From the NCBI RefSeq assembly GCF_003851125.1, contig NZ_BGOW01000044.1:1-37211 (forward strand): DNA of 37,211 bases, given 5' to 3'. The notes under the pieces are model-generated. The model saw only the letters and a program-made list of their open reading frames with translations, ran no database searches and had not been told where the DNA came from. Source of the stretch: Sulfuriferula multivorans (GTDB lineage: Bacteria > Pseudomonadota > Gammaproteobacteria > Burkholderiales > Sulfuriferulaceae). Shown one piece after another: positions 8,307 to 16,425 of the stretch (its first letter is position 1; every line of letters starts with the position of its first letter). The position numbers and the translations under genes are program-made.

Positions 8307-8678
8307 ATGCAAGAATCCCCGTTCAAAGGCAAAACCGGCGTCAAACGCGTGTTCAACGCGTTTTTTTACTCGCTCGACGGTCTCAAAGCCGCCATCAAGC
8401 ACGAAGACGCGTTCCGTCAGGAAATGCTGCTCGCCATCATCCTCATCCCGCTGGCACTATACCTGGAGCCGGGCGCGATTGGCCGGGCACTGATGATCGC
8501 ATCGGTGCTGCTGGTACTCATCGTCGAGTTGCTGAATTCAGCCGTAGAAGCTGCTGTCGACCGCATCTCGCTGGAAAATCACCACCTCATCAAGCGTGCC
8601 AAGGATATGGGCAGCGCTGCGGTACTGATTGCGCTGATCAACGTCGCGGTGATCTGGCTGCTGGTGCTGACTCAGTAG
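8307..8678 (+). CDS. dgkA: Diacylglycerol kinase (DgkA family)
   Basis: A 123-residue inner-membrane kinase that phosphorylates diacylglycerol (or undecaprenol in some bacteria) to recycle lipid. It has three membrane segments and the family motif ELLNSAVEAAVDRI, with the catalytic Glu and Asn, followed by HHLIKRAKDMGSAAV. The ATG at 8307 gives the usual length; longer in-frame starts from 8220 cross the repeat and hairpins and are rejected. It converges with the histidine kinase gene, overlapping by 7 bases. It may be read with the glycine operon or from its own promoter. Confidence 0.93.
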   Translation: MQESPFKGKTGVKRVFNAFFYSLDGLKAAIKHEDAFRQEMLLAIILIPLALYLEPGAIGRALMIASVLLVLIVELLNSAVEAAVDRISLENHHLIKRAKDMGSAAVLIALINVAVIWLLVLTQ

Positions 8679-10090
8679 CTGCTATCCGCCGGCGCAAACC
8701 TTAATTCGAACAGCGTCTCCCCATTTTTACCATTTTCCACGTGCACCGTACCGCCGTGCAACCCCATCACCGCCTTGACGATAGCCAGTCCCAGCCCGGA
8801 AGCTGCTTCGGAACCCGCACGCGCGCTGTCCGCTCGATAGAAGCGGTCAAATAACCGGCTCAAATGTTCAGGCGCAATACCCGCGCCGGGATTGACGACC
8901 TGGATGCCGTAGCCTCCACCTGGAAGAGGCTGGGCGCTGACTCTGATCACTGCACCGCGCGGGGTGTAACGGATGGCATTGGCGATCAGATTGCTCAAGG
9001 CCCGGTTGAGCAGCACCGGATCGGCGTTAAGCGTGCCCGCGGCGTCCACCGCCAGCGTCACCCCGGCCTCTTCCGCCACGCCTTCGAAGTATTCCGCAAT
9101 ACGGCGCAGTTCGCGCTCCATGTCCAGGTGTTCCCGGCGCAACGCGATCTGCGTGTTGTCGGCCCGCGCCAGAAACAGCATGCTCTCGGCCATCCGCGCC
9201 AGCCGTTCGTACTCCTCGATATTGGAAGCCAGCAGCGCCTGGTATTCCTCCACGGAACGGGGGCGCGCCAGAACCACTTGGCTCTGCACCATCAAATTGC
9301 TGATCGGCGTACGCAGGTCATGGGCGAGATCGGCAGAAAATTGACTCAGCCGCTCGTAGCCATCCTGCAGGCGGTCCAGCATGTGGTTGAAGGCGCGCGC
9401 CAGATCGGCGATTTCTGCCGGTGCCTTGGCAATGTCGAGACGTTGATCCAGTTGGCTCGGGCTAATGCCGCCTGCCGCGGCAGTGACCCGGCCCAGCGGC
9501 GCCAGGCCGCGCCGCGCCACGGCGAAGCCAAGCAGGGCCATGACGGCCACGCCGCCCCCCAGCGCAATCAGCAGTCTGGTTCGGTAGTTCTGCAGTAAGG
9601 CCATGCGCTGTGGGCTTTCCCGCGCCAGCACCACCAGCACCCGGGGGCCCTGAGCATTGGCCCCGAGATGCGCCCACGCCGCCAGCACGCGCCCGTGGCC
9701 GCCATCGCTCATGCGCCAGTCGCGTATTGCGTCTGGCGCAGGCAGATCCGCAGCCGTGGCCGCTGCAGGCAAGGGCAGGCCCGGCACGTCTCCCACACCG
9801 GCCACCATCCGGCCATCTTCATCCAGGATGCGCAGGCGCAGCCCCTCGGTGCCTATGGTCACATCGTGAAACCGGTGCGGGTCCGCCCGGATAGCAGCCG
9901 TATCGGGCACTTCCGACAACAGGTGACGCAATTGCTGCAGCTTGCCGAGCAGCTCCACATCGTTGCGGATTTCCAGTTGCCGGGCCAGCGCCTGATACAG
10001 GTAGAAACCGGTGACCGAAAATACCAGCGCGGTCGCCCCGGCAAACAGCAGGGTCAGCCGCTGGGTCAGGGAAAGGCCGCGCCACAACAT
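8672..10090 (-). CDS. Heavy-metal sensor histidine kinase (CusS/IrlS type)
   Basis: A 472-residue membrane sensor kinase. The first membrane segment is about 11-33, a periplasmic sensor region spans about 35-170, and the second membrane segment is about 173-192, followed by a HAMP region. The H-box is SADLAHDLRTPISNL with phosphorylated H257. The N-box has N371 (LIANAIRYTP), and the G boxes are NPGAGI (400-405) and GLGLAI (432-437). These motifs are those of the CusS/CopS/IrlS metal-sensing group. Its ATG shares one base with the regulator stop (TGATG), so the two are translationally coupled. The neighbours on the other side are copper-type periplasmic proteins, so copper or silver is the likely signal. 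Its gene ends over the dgkA stop. Confidence 0.92.
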   Translation of the reverse strand: MLWRGLSLTQRLTLLFAGATALVFSVTGFYLYQALARQLEIRNDVELLGKLQQLRHLLSEVPDTAAIRADPHRFHDVTIGTEGLRLRILDEDGRMVAGVGDVPGLPLPAAATAADLPAPDAIRDWRMSDGGHGRVLAAWAHLGANAQGPRVLVVLARESPQRMALLQNYRTRLLIALGGGVAVMALLGFAVARRGLAPLGRVTAAAGGISPSQLDQRLDIAKAPAEIADLARAFNHMLDRLQDGYERLSQFSADLAHDLRTPISNLMVQSQVVLARPRSVEEYQALLASNIEEYERLARMAESMLFLARADNTQIALRREHLDMERELRRIAEYFEGVAEEAGVTLAVDAAGTLNADPVLLNRALSNLIANAIRYTPRGAVIRVSAQPLPGGGYGIQVVNPGAGIAPEHLSRLFDRFYRADSARAGSEAASGLGLAIVKAVMGLHGGTVHVENGKNGETLFELRFAPADSSY

Positions 10091-10761
10091 CACGGCCGCG
10101 CTTCCAGCACATAGCCCATGCCGCGCAGGGTGTGGATCAGTTTGTGCGGATAGGGGTCGTCCACCTTGGCACGCAGCCGTCGTATCGCCACGTCGACCAC
10201 GTTGGTGTCGCTGTCGAAATTCATGTCCCATACCTGGGAGGCGATCAGCGAGCGCGACAGCACTTCGCCCTGTCGCTCCATCAGCAGTTGCAGCAACAGG
10301 TATTCCTTGGCGGTGAGATCGATGCGCTGACCGTCCCGGCTCGCGCGATGCTTGATGCGATCCAGTTCCAGATCGGCCACACGCAGCGTCTCCGGCATCT
10401 GCCGTACGCCGCGCCGCAACAGGCTGCGGATGCGCGCCAGCAGTTCGGCAAAAGCAAACGGCTTGGGCAGGTAATCGTCGGCGCCCAGCTCCAGCCCGCG
10501 CACCCGGTCCTCCACCGTATCGCGCGCACTCAGGAACAGCACCGGCACCGGTTTTGTCCTGCGGATGCTTTGCAGAACCTGCCAGCCGTCCATGCCCGGC
10601 AGCATCACGTCCAGCACAATGAGGTCATACTCATCGGACAGCGCAAATAGTTCGCCGTCGGTCCCGGTGCGCGCCAGATCCACGGTGAAACCGGATTCGG
10701 TGAGGCCTTTGCGCAGGTAATCGCCGGTCTTGGGTTCGTCCTCGACCACCAGAATTTTCAA
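10090..10761 (-). CDS. Heavy-metal response regulator (CusR/IrlR type)
   Basis: A 223-residue OmpR-family regulator. Its receiver domain begins [16 protein letters not shown], the phosphorylated Asp is D51 in [13 protein letters not shown], and the conserved Lys is in LPKPF. A C-terminal winged helix (about 125-220) ends in [11 protein letters not shown]. The start is a TTG at 10761 with GGGAG about 7 bases upstream; an ATG at 10815 would add 18 unlikely residues and begins inside the palindromic operator. It is transcribed away from the Met-rich protein gene and cytochrome, with a perfect inverted repeat at 10814-10829 between them. It probably activates both sides in response to copper or another metal. 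Confidence 0.92.
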   Translation of the reverse strand: MKILVVEDEPKTGDYLRKGLTESGFTVDLARTGTDGELFALSDEYDLIVLDVMLPGMDGWQVLQSIRRTKPVPVLFLSARDTVEDRVRGLELGADDYLPKPFAFAELLARIRSLLRRGVRQMPETLRVADLELDRIKHRASRDGQRIDLTAKEYLLLQLLMERQGEVLSRSLIASQVWDMNFDSDTNVVDVAIRRLRAKVDDPYPHKLIHTLRGMGYVLEARP

Positions 10762-10813
10762 TTTCGTCTCCCAATGATCCTGTTGATTATGCCCGCTGAC
10801 CCCGGAATACAAC

Positions 10814-10829
10814 ATTACATAAATGTAAT
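10814..10829. promoter_or_regulatory. Inverted-repeat operator in the divergent metal-response region
   Basis: ATTACAT-AA-ATGTAAT is a perfect 7-bp inverted repeat with a 2-base centre. It lies 53 bases from the regulator start and 157 bases from the Met-rich protein gene. OmpR-family metal regulators such as CusR and CopR bind inverted or direct repeats of this size in divergent promoters. Assignment to this regulator is inference from position. Confidence 0.6.
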
Positions 10830-10985
10830 CCGGGCGTCAGATTGATGTCATGGCCAGCGGTCTACTGTCCATATCTGATCCATTCGCTGCCTTCCGGAAA
10901 AAACATTGATTAACTCCGGCGAGAAATCCTGCGATGCGAAGGCAATTAAAACCGGGGAATGTCCCCGTTAACCGAGGAGTAAATC

Positions 10986-11402
10986 ATGAAACATGCAATT
11001 TCAGGAAAAGTTGGCGCGTTATTGCTTGTCGCAGGCACGGCATTTGCGGTACCGGTCTTTGCGGAAAGTCACACCGGGCAGGACGGTCATGGCCATGCGG
11101 GGATGGGAATGATGGAGGGCAGGGGCGGGATGGACATGCAACCAATGTCCGGACTGATGAACGACATGTCGAGCGAGATGAAGGATATGTCGGGCATGAT
11201 GGACAGTGGCAGCATGAACCCCGAGACCATGAAGAAGATGTCGAAACAGATGAAACAGATGGGTGACATGATGAACGAAATGGCAGGCGTGATGGGCAAG
11301 GGCAAGGCCATGGATGCCGGCACCAAAAAGAAAATGGGACAGATGCGCAAACAGATGGAGCAGATGCGTGAGGATATGCCTGCCACACCCGCGAAGAAGT
11401 GA
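10986..11402 (+). CDS. Methionine-rich periplasmic protein, probable copper binder
   Basis: A 138-residue protein with a clear signal peptide (1-26, ending AVPVFA). The mature part is very rich in Met (28 Met in all, many in MxxM or MM spacing) and has a His/Gly stretch near its start. Charged Lys/Glu residues between the Mets suggest a helical or disordered chain. Such Met/His-rich periplasmic proteins bind Cu(I) or Ag(I) in other systems; I do not recognise a named family. A GAGGAG ribosome site lies about 6 bases upstream. It is the first gene on the right of the CusR-like operator, and a hairpin terminator follows at once. It may be a copper sponge or chaperone made in bulk when the sensor fires. 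Confidence 0.8.
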   Translation: MKHAISGKVGALLLVAGTAFAVPVFAESHTGQDGHGHAGMGMMEGRGGMDMQPMSGLMNDMSSEMKDMSGMMDSGSMNPETMKKMSKQMKQMGDMMNEMAGVMGKGKAMDAGTKKKMGQMRKQMEQMREDMPATPAKK

Positions 11403-11410
11403 GCATGCCA

Positions 11411-11439
11411 AAAACCAGGTGGGCAATCCGCCTGGTTTT
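11411..11439 (+). terminator. Hairpin terminator after the Met-rich protein gene
   Basis: AAAACCAGGTGG-GCAAT-CCGCCTGGTTTT is a 12-bp stem with one G-U pair, ending in TTTT, 8 bases after the stop. It is a convincing intrinsic terminator, so the cytochrome gene downstream probably has its own promoter or depends on read-through. Confidence 0.75.
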
Positions 11440-11782
11440 CCCGGAGGCGAGATGGATGTCATCACCATTACGGCGAAAGCTCTATGCACTGTAATCGCAG
11501 GAAAAACGAAGCCGGGCGCCTGCGGATTCCGTGCCGCGTACGTTTCACGAAAGACTGCGCCAACCTTGTCCAAAAGTTCGGCATCTGGCTTTCGCGGAAT
11601 TGGGTCGCAGGCGATGAAATCGCATTCCGGAAACAGCCAACGACAGTAGTGTTACATGCAATTTTTCAACACAAAGATGGCAAACCGGCATAGAAAACGT
11701 GGCGAGATGTGAACCTGTACCGCCCGGCGCACATAGAAAACAACTCGTTATCCCTGAATCAATAATCGGAGCAGAAGGATTC
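11440..11782. other. 343-base gap with no recognised gene
   Basis: Small open frames exist on both strands (the longest near 11484-11693, 69 codons), but none has a convincing ribosome site, a family motif or suitable composition. The stretch is less GC-rich than its neighbours. A promoter for the cytochrome gene may lie in it, but no good pair of boxes stands out. Confidence 0.4.
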
Positions 11783-12373
11783 ATGAAAATTGCACAAATC
11801 GTCCTGGCGACACTACTGGCGCTCGTGCTGGGCGCCGGCGTATTCGTATGGTCGGGCATATATAACCCGGGCGCCGACAGCCCGCACTGGAAAATTACCT
11901 ACGCGCTGATGCAAGCCACGCGTGCACGCTCTGTCGAACAACACGCTTCGGCAATCCGGTTGCCAGCCAATCTCGACGACCCGCAACTGATCCTGAAAGG
12001 CGCCGGCCAGTACGCTGCAATGTGCACCAGCTGCCATCTGGCGCCCGGGATGAAGGATTCCGAGTTGCGTCCGAGGCTGTACCCCCAGCCGCCCAATCTG
12101 AGCGAGGTGAGCGTGAATCCGCGCGAAGCGTTCTGGGTAATCAAGCACGGCATGAAGATGAGCGCGATGCCTGCCTGGGGACCGAGCCATGACGACGCGA
12201 CGATCTGGAGCATGGTCGCCTTCCTGCAGAAACTACCTGCCATGACGCCTGCGCAGTATAAGGAAATTGTCGCCAAGGCGCCGCCGGACGAAGACATGGG
12301 TCCGATGGACGGTGCAACCATGCCGGCCGCACAGGGTCACAGCCATGACAGCAACTCGCATTCCGGCCATTAG
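11783..12373 (+). CDS. Membrane-anchored cytochrome c with His-rich tail
   Basis: A 196-residue c-type cytochrome. An uncleaved N-terminal anchor (about 3-25) leads to a periplasmic domain with one haem site, CTSCH at 81-85, and a likely axial Met129 in MSAMPAWG. The tail (about 175-196) is rich in His, Asp and Met and looks metal-binding. The ATG at 11783 has an AGAAGG-type ribosome site; a longer frame from 11699 is rejected. It lies between the Met-rich protein and the CusF-like protein, so it may link copper handling to electron transfer, for example by oxidising Cu(I) or serving as a reductase partner. That role is inference. Confidence 0.85.
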   Translation: MKIAQIVLATLLALVLGAGVFVWSGIYNPGADSPHWKITYALMQATRARSVEQHASAIRLPANLDDPQLILKGAGQYAAMCTSCHLAPGMKDSELRPRLYPQPPNLSEVSVNPREAFWVIKHGMKMSAMPAWGPSHDDATIWSMVAFLQKLPAMTPAQYKEIVAKAPPDEDMGPMDGATMPAAQGHSHDSNSHSGH

Positions 12374-12422
12374 CCCTGACGGCAATTCAATTATTTACCC
12401 CTGTTATGTAAGGAGAACCGAT

Positions 12423-12788
12423 ATGTTGCTGAAACTTTCCGCTGCCCTGATTTTACTGCTCGCATTGAACGGCACCGCCGTTGCCGACTCTGCGCATCAC
12501 GCCGGGGCTGCCAAACTTGCCGGTACGGAAGCGAACCTGCCGCTCATTGACGGCGAAGTGAAAAAAGTGGACAAGGACACGGGCAAACTGACCATCAAAC
12601 ACGGTCCCATCACCAACCTCGGCATGCCGGCCATGACCATGGTATTCCGGGTCAACGACCCCGCCATGCTCGACAAGGTGAAAAGCGGAGACAAAATCCG
12701 TTTTGCCGCAGACAAGGTCAGTGGCGTGCTAACGGTAATGCGAGTGGAACCGGCGAGTGCAGCGGGCGGGAATCCCCAAGCCGAATGA
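12423..12788 (+). CDS. CusF-like periplasmic copper-binding protein
   Basis: A 121-residue protein with a signal peptide (1-22) and an OB-fold CusF domain (about 40-112). In E. coli CusF the Cu(I)/Ag(I) site is H36, W44, M47 and M49. Aligned by spacing, this protein has H60, M68, M71 and M73 in HGPITNLGMPAMTM, so the capping Trp is replaced by Met. The other ligands are kept, so copper binding is likely, but with a different cap. A strong AAGGAG ribosome site precedes it. It is 49 bases after the cytochrome gene and probably co-transcribed. CusF normally hands metal to the CusCBA pump, which is not in this window. Confidence 0.9.
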   Translation: MLLKLSAALILLLALNGTAVADSAHHAGAAKLAGTEANLPLIDGEVKKVDKDTGKLTIKHGPITNLGMPAMTMVFRVNDPAMLDKVKSGDKIRFAADKVSGVLTVMRVEPASAAGGNPQAE

Positions 12789-12916
12789 CATCGGCTGCCC
12801 GCAAGGGAATTCTTCGGACAAAATCCGCTGCTGAGCTATAGTACTATTCCATCAATGCACAATCATTGCTCCGGCCATGATCGTGCTCAAATTAACGCTA
12901 TTTAGGAGATTTCCTC

Positions 12917-13306
12917 ATGTATGGTTTCAGCATCCAGCTCGACATGCCGTTTGACACCGCAGTAGAAAAAACCATCGAAGGCCTGAAGCAGGAGGGCTTT
13001 GGTGTGCTCACCGACATCGACGTCAAGGCCACCCTGAAGGCCAAGCTTAATCTCGACAAACGCCCTTACCGCATCCTCGGCGCCTGCAACCCCCCGCTGG
13101 CCAATCGCGCCATCGAAGCGGAAGCCGACATTGGCCTATTGCTGCCCTGCAACGTGGTGGTACGTGAAGAAGCCGACGGCAAAATCACCGTTGCCTTTCT
13201 GGATCCCGACATCATGGTCCAACTCGTCAGCAACCCGGAAGTCAGAGCGGTTGCCCAGGAAGCGCGTGCCCGCCTGGAACGAGTACGCGATGGGCTGAAA
13301 ACATAA
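12917..13306 (+). CDS. DUF302 family protein
   Basis: A 129-residue DUF302 protein of unknown biochemical role. It begins with the typical [19 protein letters not shown] segment and has [29 protein letters not shown], with the conserved Cys pair of the family. There is no signal peptide, so it should be cytoplasmic. A TAGGAG ribosome site is 9 bases upstream. It lies 128 bases after the CusF-like gene and 44 before the SHOCT protein; DUF302 genes often occur next to metal or sulfur genes. Confidence 0.88.
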   Translation: MYGFSIQLDMPFDTAVEKTIEGLKQEGFGVLTDIDVKATLKAKLNLDKRPYRILGACNPPLANRAIEAEADIGLLLPCNVVVREEADGKITVAFLDPDIMVQLVSNPEVRAVAQEARARLERVRDGLKT

Positions 13307-13350
13307 TCCATATCATTCCAACTGCAACAATATAATGAAAGGAATGCAAC

Positions 13351-13620
13351 ATGTATGGATGGGATCACGGTGGCTGGATGTTCGGTAACGGTGGCGGCTG
13401 GATGATTTTCGGCTGGTTCTGGATGGCGCTCATCGGGCTGGTGCCCATCCTGCTGTTGTTTGCGCTCGTCAAATATCTGTTCGGTAACCGGGAATCGGGT
13501 GCCAATTCCAAGCTAGAAATGCGCCGGACAGCGCTGGATATTCTGGATGAGTCCTACGCGCGCGGAGATTTGACGCGTGAAGCCTATTTGCAAAAACGCG
13601 AAGATTTGAACAAAAAATAG
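13351..13620 (+). CDS. Small membrane protein with C-terminal SHOCT domain
   Basis: An 89-residue protein. The N-terminus is rich in Gly, Trp and Met; one membrane segment follows (about 25-46). The end (about 59-88: LDILDESYARGDLTREAYLQKREDL) is a SHOCT domain, a short helical oligomerisation module. GAAAGGA lies about 8 bases upstream of the ATG. Such proteins are common beside copper genes in betaproteobacteria, but their function is unknown. It closes the metal block; no terminator is obvious. Confidence 0.85.
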   Translation: MYGWDHGGWMFGNGGGWMIFGWFWMALIGLVPILLLFALVKYLFGNRESGANSKLEMRRTALDILDESYARGDLTREAYLQKREDLNKK

Positions 13621-13731
13621 GTTCACGGTTACTGAATAGCAGAGCATCTCTTCCGCATCAAACCCAAGGCATTCCCTTAGTGTTCGGGTAGATACGCCAA
13701 ATCTTCAAATTATTGTCACAAAATTGTCGCC

Positions 13732-14979
13732 ATGAGTCGCGAAACTGGCAGCATGGACAATGACGACTTGTTATTACAGACGCTTTCCTCCCGGCCGTTG
13801 CCATTGCGGATTGCATTGGTCACCGAGACCTACCCTCCGGAAATTAATGGCGTAGCCATGACGCTGGGCCGGCAGGTGGCGGATCTGCAACAGCGCGGCC
13901 ACCAGATTCAGCTGGTGCGTCCGCGCCAGAGCGCGAATGAACTGGCAGCATCCAGCGCCAGCCTGGAAGAAGTGCTGAAACCCGGTATGACAATCCCGCG
14001 TTACGCCGGACTGAAAATGGGCTTGCCCGCTAAGTCAGCACTGACCCGGCTATGGAGCCTGAAACGGCCTGACTTGGTACACATCGCCACGGAAGGCCCC
14101 CTGGGCTGGTCGGCGCTGGCCGCAGCCAACAAGTTGCGCATCCCGGTCAGCACGGATTTCCATACCAATTTCCACAGCTACAGCCAGCACTATGGCATCG
14201 GCTGGTTGCGCCGCCCCATTCTGGCGTATCTGCGCAAATTTCATAACAAGTCCTGTGTGACACTGGTCCCCACCGAGGGCATCCGGCGCGAATTGCAGGT
14301 ACATGGCTACGGCAATCTGGAAGTCGTGGCGCGCGGCGTGGATACCGAACTGTTTTCCCCGGCGCACCGCGATGCCGATTTGCGCGCCAGTTGGGGCGTG
14401 GATGAGACCACTCAGGTCGTGCTGTACGTGGGCCGTCTGGCGCCGGAAAAAAATCTGAAGCTGGTCTTCGCCGCCTTCTCTGCGATGCACCAATGCAATC
14501 CACATACACGTCTGGTACTGGTGGGCGACGGCCCGGATCGGGCTGTCTTGCAGGCAGCGTATCCGCAGGCGATATTTTGCGGAATGCGCAGCGGCGAGGA
14601 TTTGTCACGTCACTATGCCTCAGCTGACGTGTTCCTGTTCCCCAGCCTGACTGAAACCTTTGGCAACGTAACCATCGAGGCCATGGCCAGCGGCCTGACG
14701 GTGGTGGCATACGACTATGCGGCGGCGGAGGAACTGATCCGCCACAACGAAAACGGGGTGATGGCCGCTTACGATGATGCGGAGGCTTTTATGGCTCAGG
14801 CGGTGCGTCTGGCGGCTGACCCGGCGCTGGCACAACGCATGGCACTGGCAGCCCGACATACCGCCCAGAAAATGAGCTGGGGCAGTATTCACGACCGTTT
14901 TGAGCAGGTGTTATATGCAATCGTGGAGAAGGAGGAATACGATGATACGACTCGACTGGCACTGGCAAACACTCGGTGA
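13732..14979 (+). CDS. GT4-family glycosyltransferase
   Basis: A 415-residue GT-B fold glycosyltransferase. The N-terminal acceptor domain has ALVTETYPPEINGVAMTL, and the C-terminal donor domain has LYVGRLAPEKNLK and ETFGNVTIEAMASG, with the conserved Glu pair (EX7E). The family uses nucleotide sugars on lipids or polysaccharides. Its end overlaps the PAP2 phosphatase gene by 38 bases, so both are made together. The pairing suggests a membrane glycolipid or lipid-linked sugar, with the phosphatase acting on a lipid phosphate. The first ATG (13732) is used; no strong ribosome site is visible, and Met8 (13753) is an alternative. Confidence 0.88.
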   Translation: MSRETGSMDNDDLLLQTLSSRPLPLRIALVTETYPPEINGVAMTLGRQVADLQQRGHQIQLVRPRQSANELAASSASLEEVLKPGMTIPRYAGLKMGLPAKSALTRLWSLKRPDLVHIATEGPLGWSALAAANKLRIPVSTDFHTNFHSYSQHYGIGWLRRPILAYLRKFHNKSCVTLVPTEGIRRELQVHGYGNLEVVARGVDTELFSPAHRDADLRASWGVDETTQVVLYVGRLAPEKNLKLVFAAFSAMHQCNPHTRLVLVGDGPDRAVLQAAYPQAIFCGMRSGEDLSRHYASADVFLFPSLTETFGNVTIEAMASGLTVVAYDYAAAEELIRHNENGVMAAYDDAEAFMAQAVRLAADPALAQRMALAARHTAQKMSWGSIHDRFEQVLYAIVEKEEYDDTTRLALANTR

Positions 14980-15472
14980 GTGGGAGGCGCCACTGGCCGC
15001 GCGCTTCAATCGGGCGCGGCGGTTTCGCGGGGTGGTCGGCGCGTTCCGCCTGATCAGCCGCCTGGGTAACGGGGTATTCTGGTACACGCTGATGCTGGCA
15101 CTGCTGGCCTGGGATGGTTATGCAGCAATTCCCGCAGTTCTCAACATGGTGGGTGCCGGGCTGGCCGCAACGCTGATCTACAAGTGGTTGAAGGGCAAGA
15201 CCTTGCGCCCGCGCCCATTCCAGCAATTTGGCGATATCTTGTGCCTGACCGCGCCGCTCGACCGCTTCAGCTTCCCGTCCGGGCACACCCTGCATGCCGT
15301 GGCATTCAGCCTGGTGGTGATCCACTATTATCCTGGCCTGATCTGGCTGGTATTGCCGTTTACCGCACTGGTTGCCGTCTCGCGCCTGATCCTGGGTCTG
15401 CACTATCCTACCGATGTACTGGCCGGCATCGCGCTGGGCGGTATCGTGGCCATGGCTTCGCTGATGCTGTAA
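14942..15472 (+). CDS. PAP2-family membrane lipid phosphatase
   Basis: A 176-residue integral membrane phosphatase. The three family motifs are present in order: KX6RP as KGKTLRPRP, PSGHT, and SRX5HX3D as SRLILGLHYPTD. The membrane segments surround them. The start at 14942 lies inside the glycosyltransferase gene, with a strong GGAGG ribosome site 6-8 bases upstream. Substrates of the family include phosphatidate, undecaprenyl diphosphate and lipid A phosphates; which applies here is unknown. Its 3' end overlaps the converging phospholipase-like gene by 70 bases. Confidence 0.92.
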   Translation: MIRLDWHWQTLGEWEAPLAARFNRARRFRGVVGAFRLISRLGNGVFWYTLMLALLAWDGYAAIPAVLNMVGAGLAATLIYKWLKGKTLRPRPFQQFGDILCLTAPLDRFSFPSGHTLHAVAFSLVVIHYYPGLIWLVLPFTALVAVSRLILGLHYPTDVLAGIALGGIVAMASLML

Positions 15473-16305
15473 AAGCAATCGCCCGGCAGCGGCTGGCCGC
15501 GCCGGATTTGCCCGATGGTGAAATAGGCAAGCCTGTCCCTGGCAATCGCAGGGCAGCCGCCGTTGGCATCGGCCAGCGGGCTGAACCCTTCGCTCAACTG
15601 ATTGATTTCACCCAACCTGCGCGTGGTCTGTGCCACGAAATAATCGAAGCGCCGGGACAAACGCCTATCCAGCCGGGCGGAACTTCGATACAACAATTGC
15701 GGCAGGCGACTGCCGCGCAATAGGCCGTCAGCGCGCGCCAGCAGCTTCAACGCGCGCTGTGCTGTGGCGATATCCACCTCAAAATGCCGGGCAATATGCT
15801 GGCTGATCTCGTCCCGGCAGTCGTGCAGCAGGGTAGCCGGGGTCGCCAGCAAATGCGGTTGTATATGCGCATCCATTGCCCACTCGGAAGCCGCATGGGT
15901 GAGCACCGGCAGGTTTATCCACAAATGTTCATGGGCAGGCACAAAATGATGGTGCGCAATCACGTCCACCAGCAGATGGCTTTGGTAACCCAGCGCCAGC
16001 GCGCGCTGCACATCGGTATCCGCTTCGCGCATCATGCGCAGCGCGCCATCCCAGTCATGCGTATCGTTAAAAGCCTGCGTACCGACATGCTTGCCGACCA
16101 GCGCAAGATCGGGCAGGCACGCTCCGGCCATCACCAGCTTGGGATAACGCAATGCTGCGCGGCGTAATTTGGAGTCCAGCAGCGGCACGCCCCACATCAG
16201 CCACTGCGCAAAAAATACGTGGGTGTAAAGCCCCCATGCCAGTACATCGTGTGACTGGCATAGCAGCGGGATACTCCACAACAGCACGCGCAGGGCCTTA
16301 TTCAT
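15403..16305 (-). CDS. Zinc-dependent phospholipase C-like secreted protein
   Basis: A 300-residue protein of the zinc-dependent phospholipase C superfamily (PF00882-like). A signal peptide is predicted to end at Ala23, so mature Trp24 would be residue 1, as in Bacillus cereus phospholipase C, where Trp1 is a zinc ligand. Other likely zinc ligands are H29, D66 (ACLPDLALVG), H83 (DTHDWDG), H110 and D114 (GYQSHLLVD) and H118. Bacterial relatives with this set are mostly uncharacterised. The last 23 residues lie over the PAP2 gene on the other strand, so the C-terminus is constrained by both. No strong ribosome site is visible before 16305. Confidence 0.75.
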   Translation of the reverse strand: MNKALRVLLWSIPLLCQSHDVLAWGLYTHVFFAQWLMWGVPLLDSKLRRAALRYPKLVMAGACLPDLALVGKHVGTQAFNDTHDWDGALRMMREADTDVQRALALGYQSHLLVDVIAHHHFVPAHEHLWINLPVLTHAASEWAMDAHIQPHLLATPATLLHDCRDEISQHIARHFEVDIATAQRALKLLARADGLLRGSRLPQLLYRSSARLDRRLSRRFDYFVAQTTRRLGEINQLSEGFSPLADANGGCPAIARDRLAYFTIGQIRRGQPLPGDCFYSISEAMATIPPSAMPASTSVG

Positions 16306-16387
16306 ATTCAGCAGACTAAGGCGCGCTTACGACAGCATGGTTAACACTGGGTGAAGCTTTGATGAAAGCAGGACAGGCGGGCGCTGT

Positions 16388-16393
16388 TATAAT
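16388..16393 (+). promoter_or_regulatory. -10 box ahead of the PfkB kinase gene
   Basis: A perfect TATAAT lies 32 bases before the ATG at 16426. No good -35 box is seen at 16-18 bases (TTGATG at 16359 is too far), so this may be an activator-dependent promoter or chance. Confidence 0.3.
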
Positions 16394-16425
16394 CCGCGCA
16401 TTATTTCACTGCCACGGACCATCCA

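Noticed and set aside
11484-11693. 69-codon frame between the Met-rich protein and the cytochrome
   Set aside because: No ribosome site, motif or recognisable composition; treated as non-coding.
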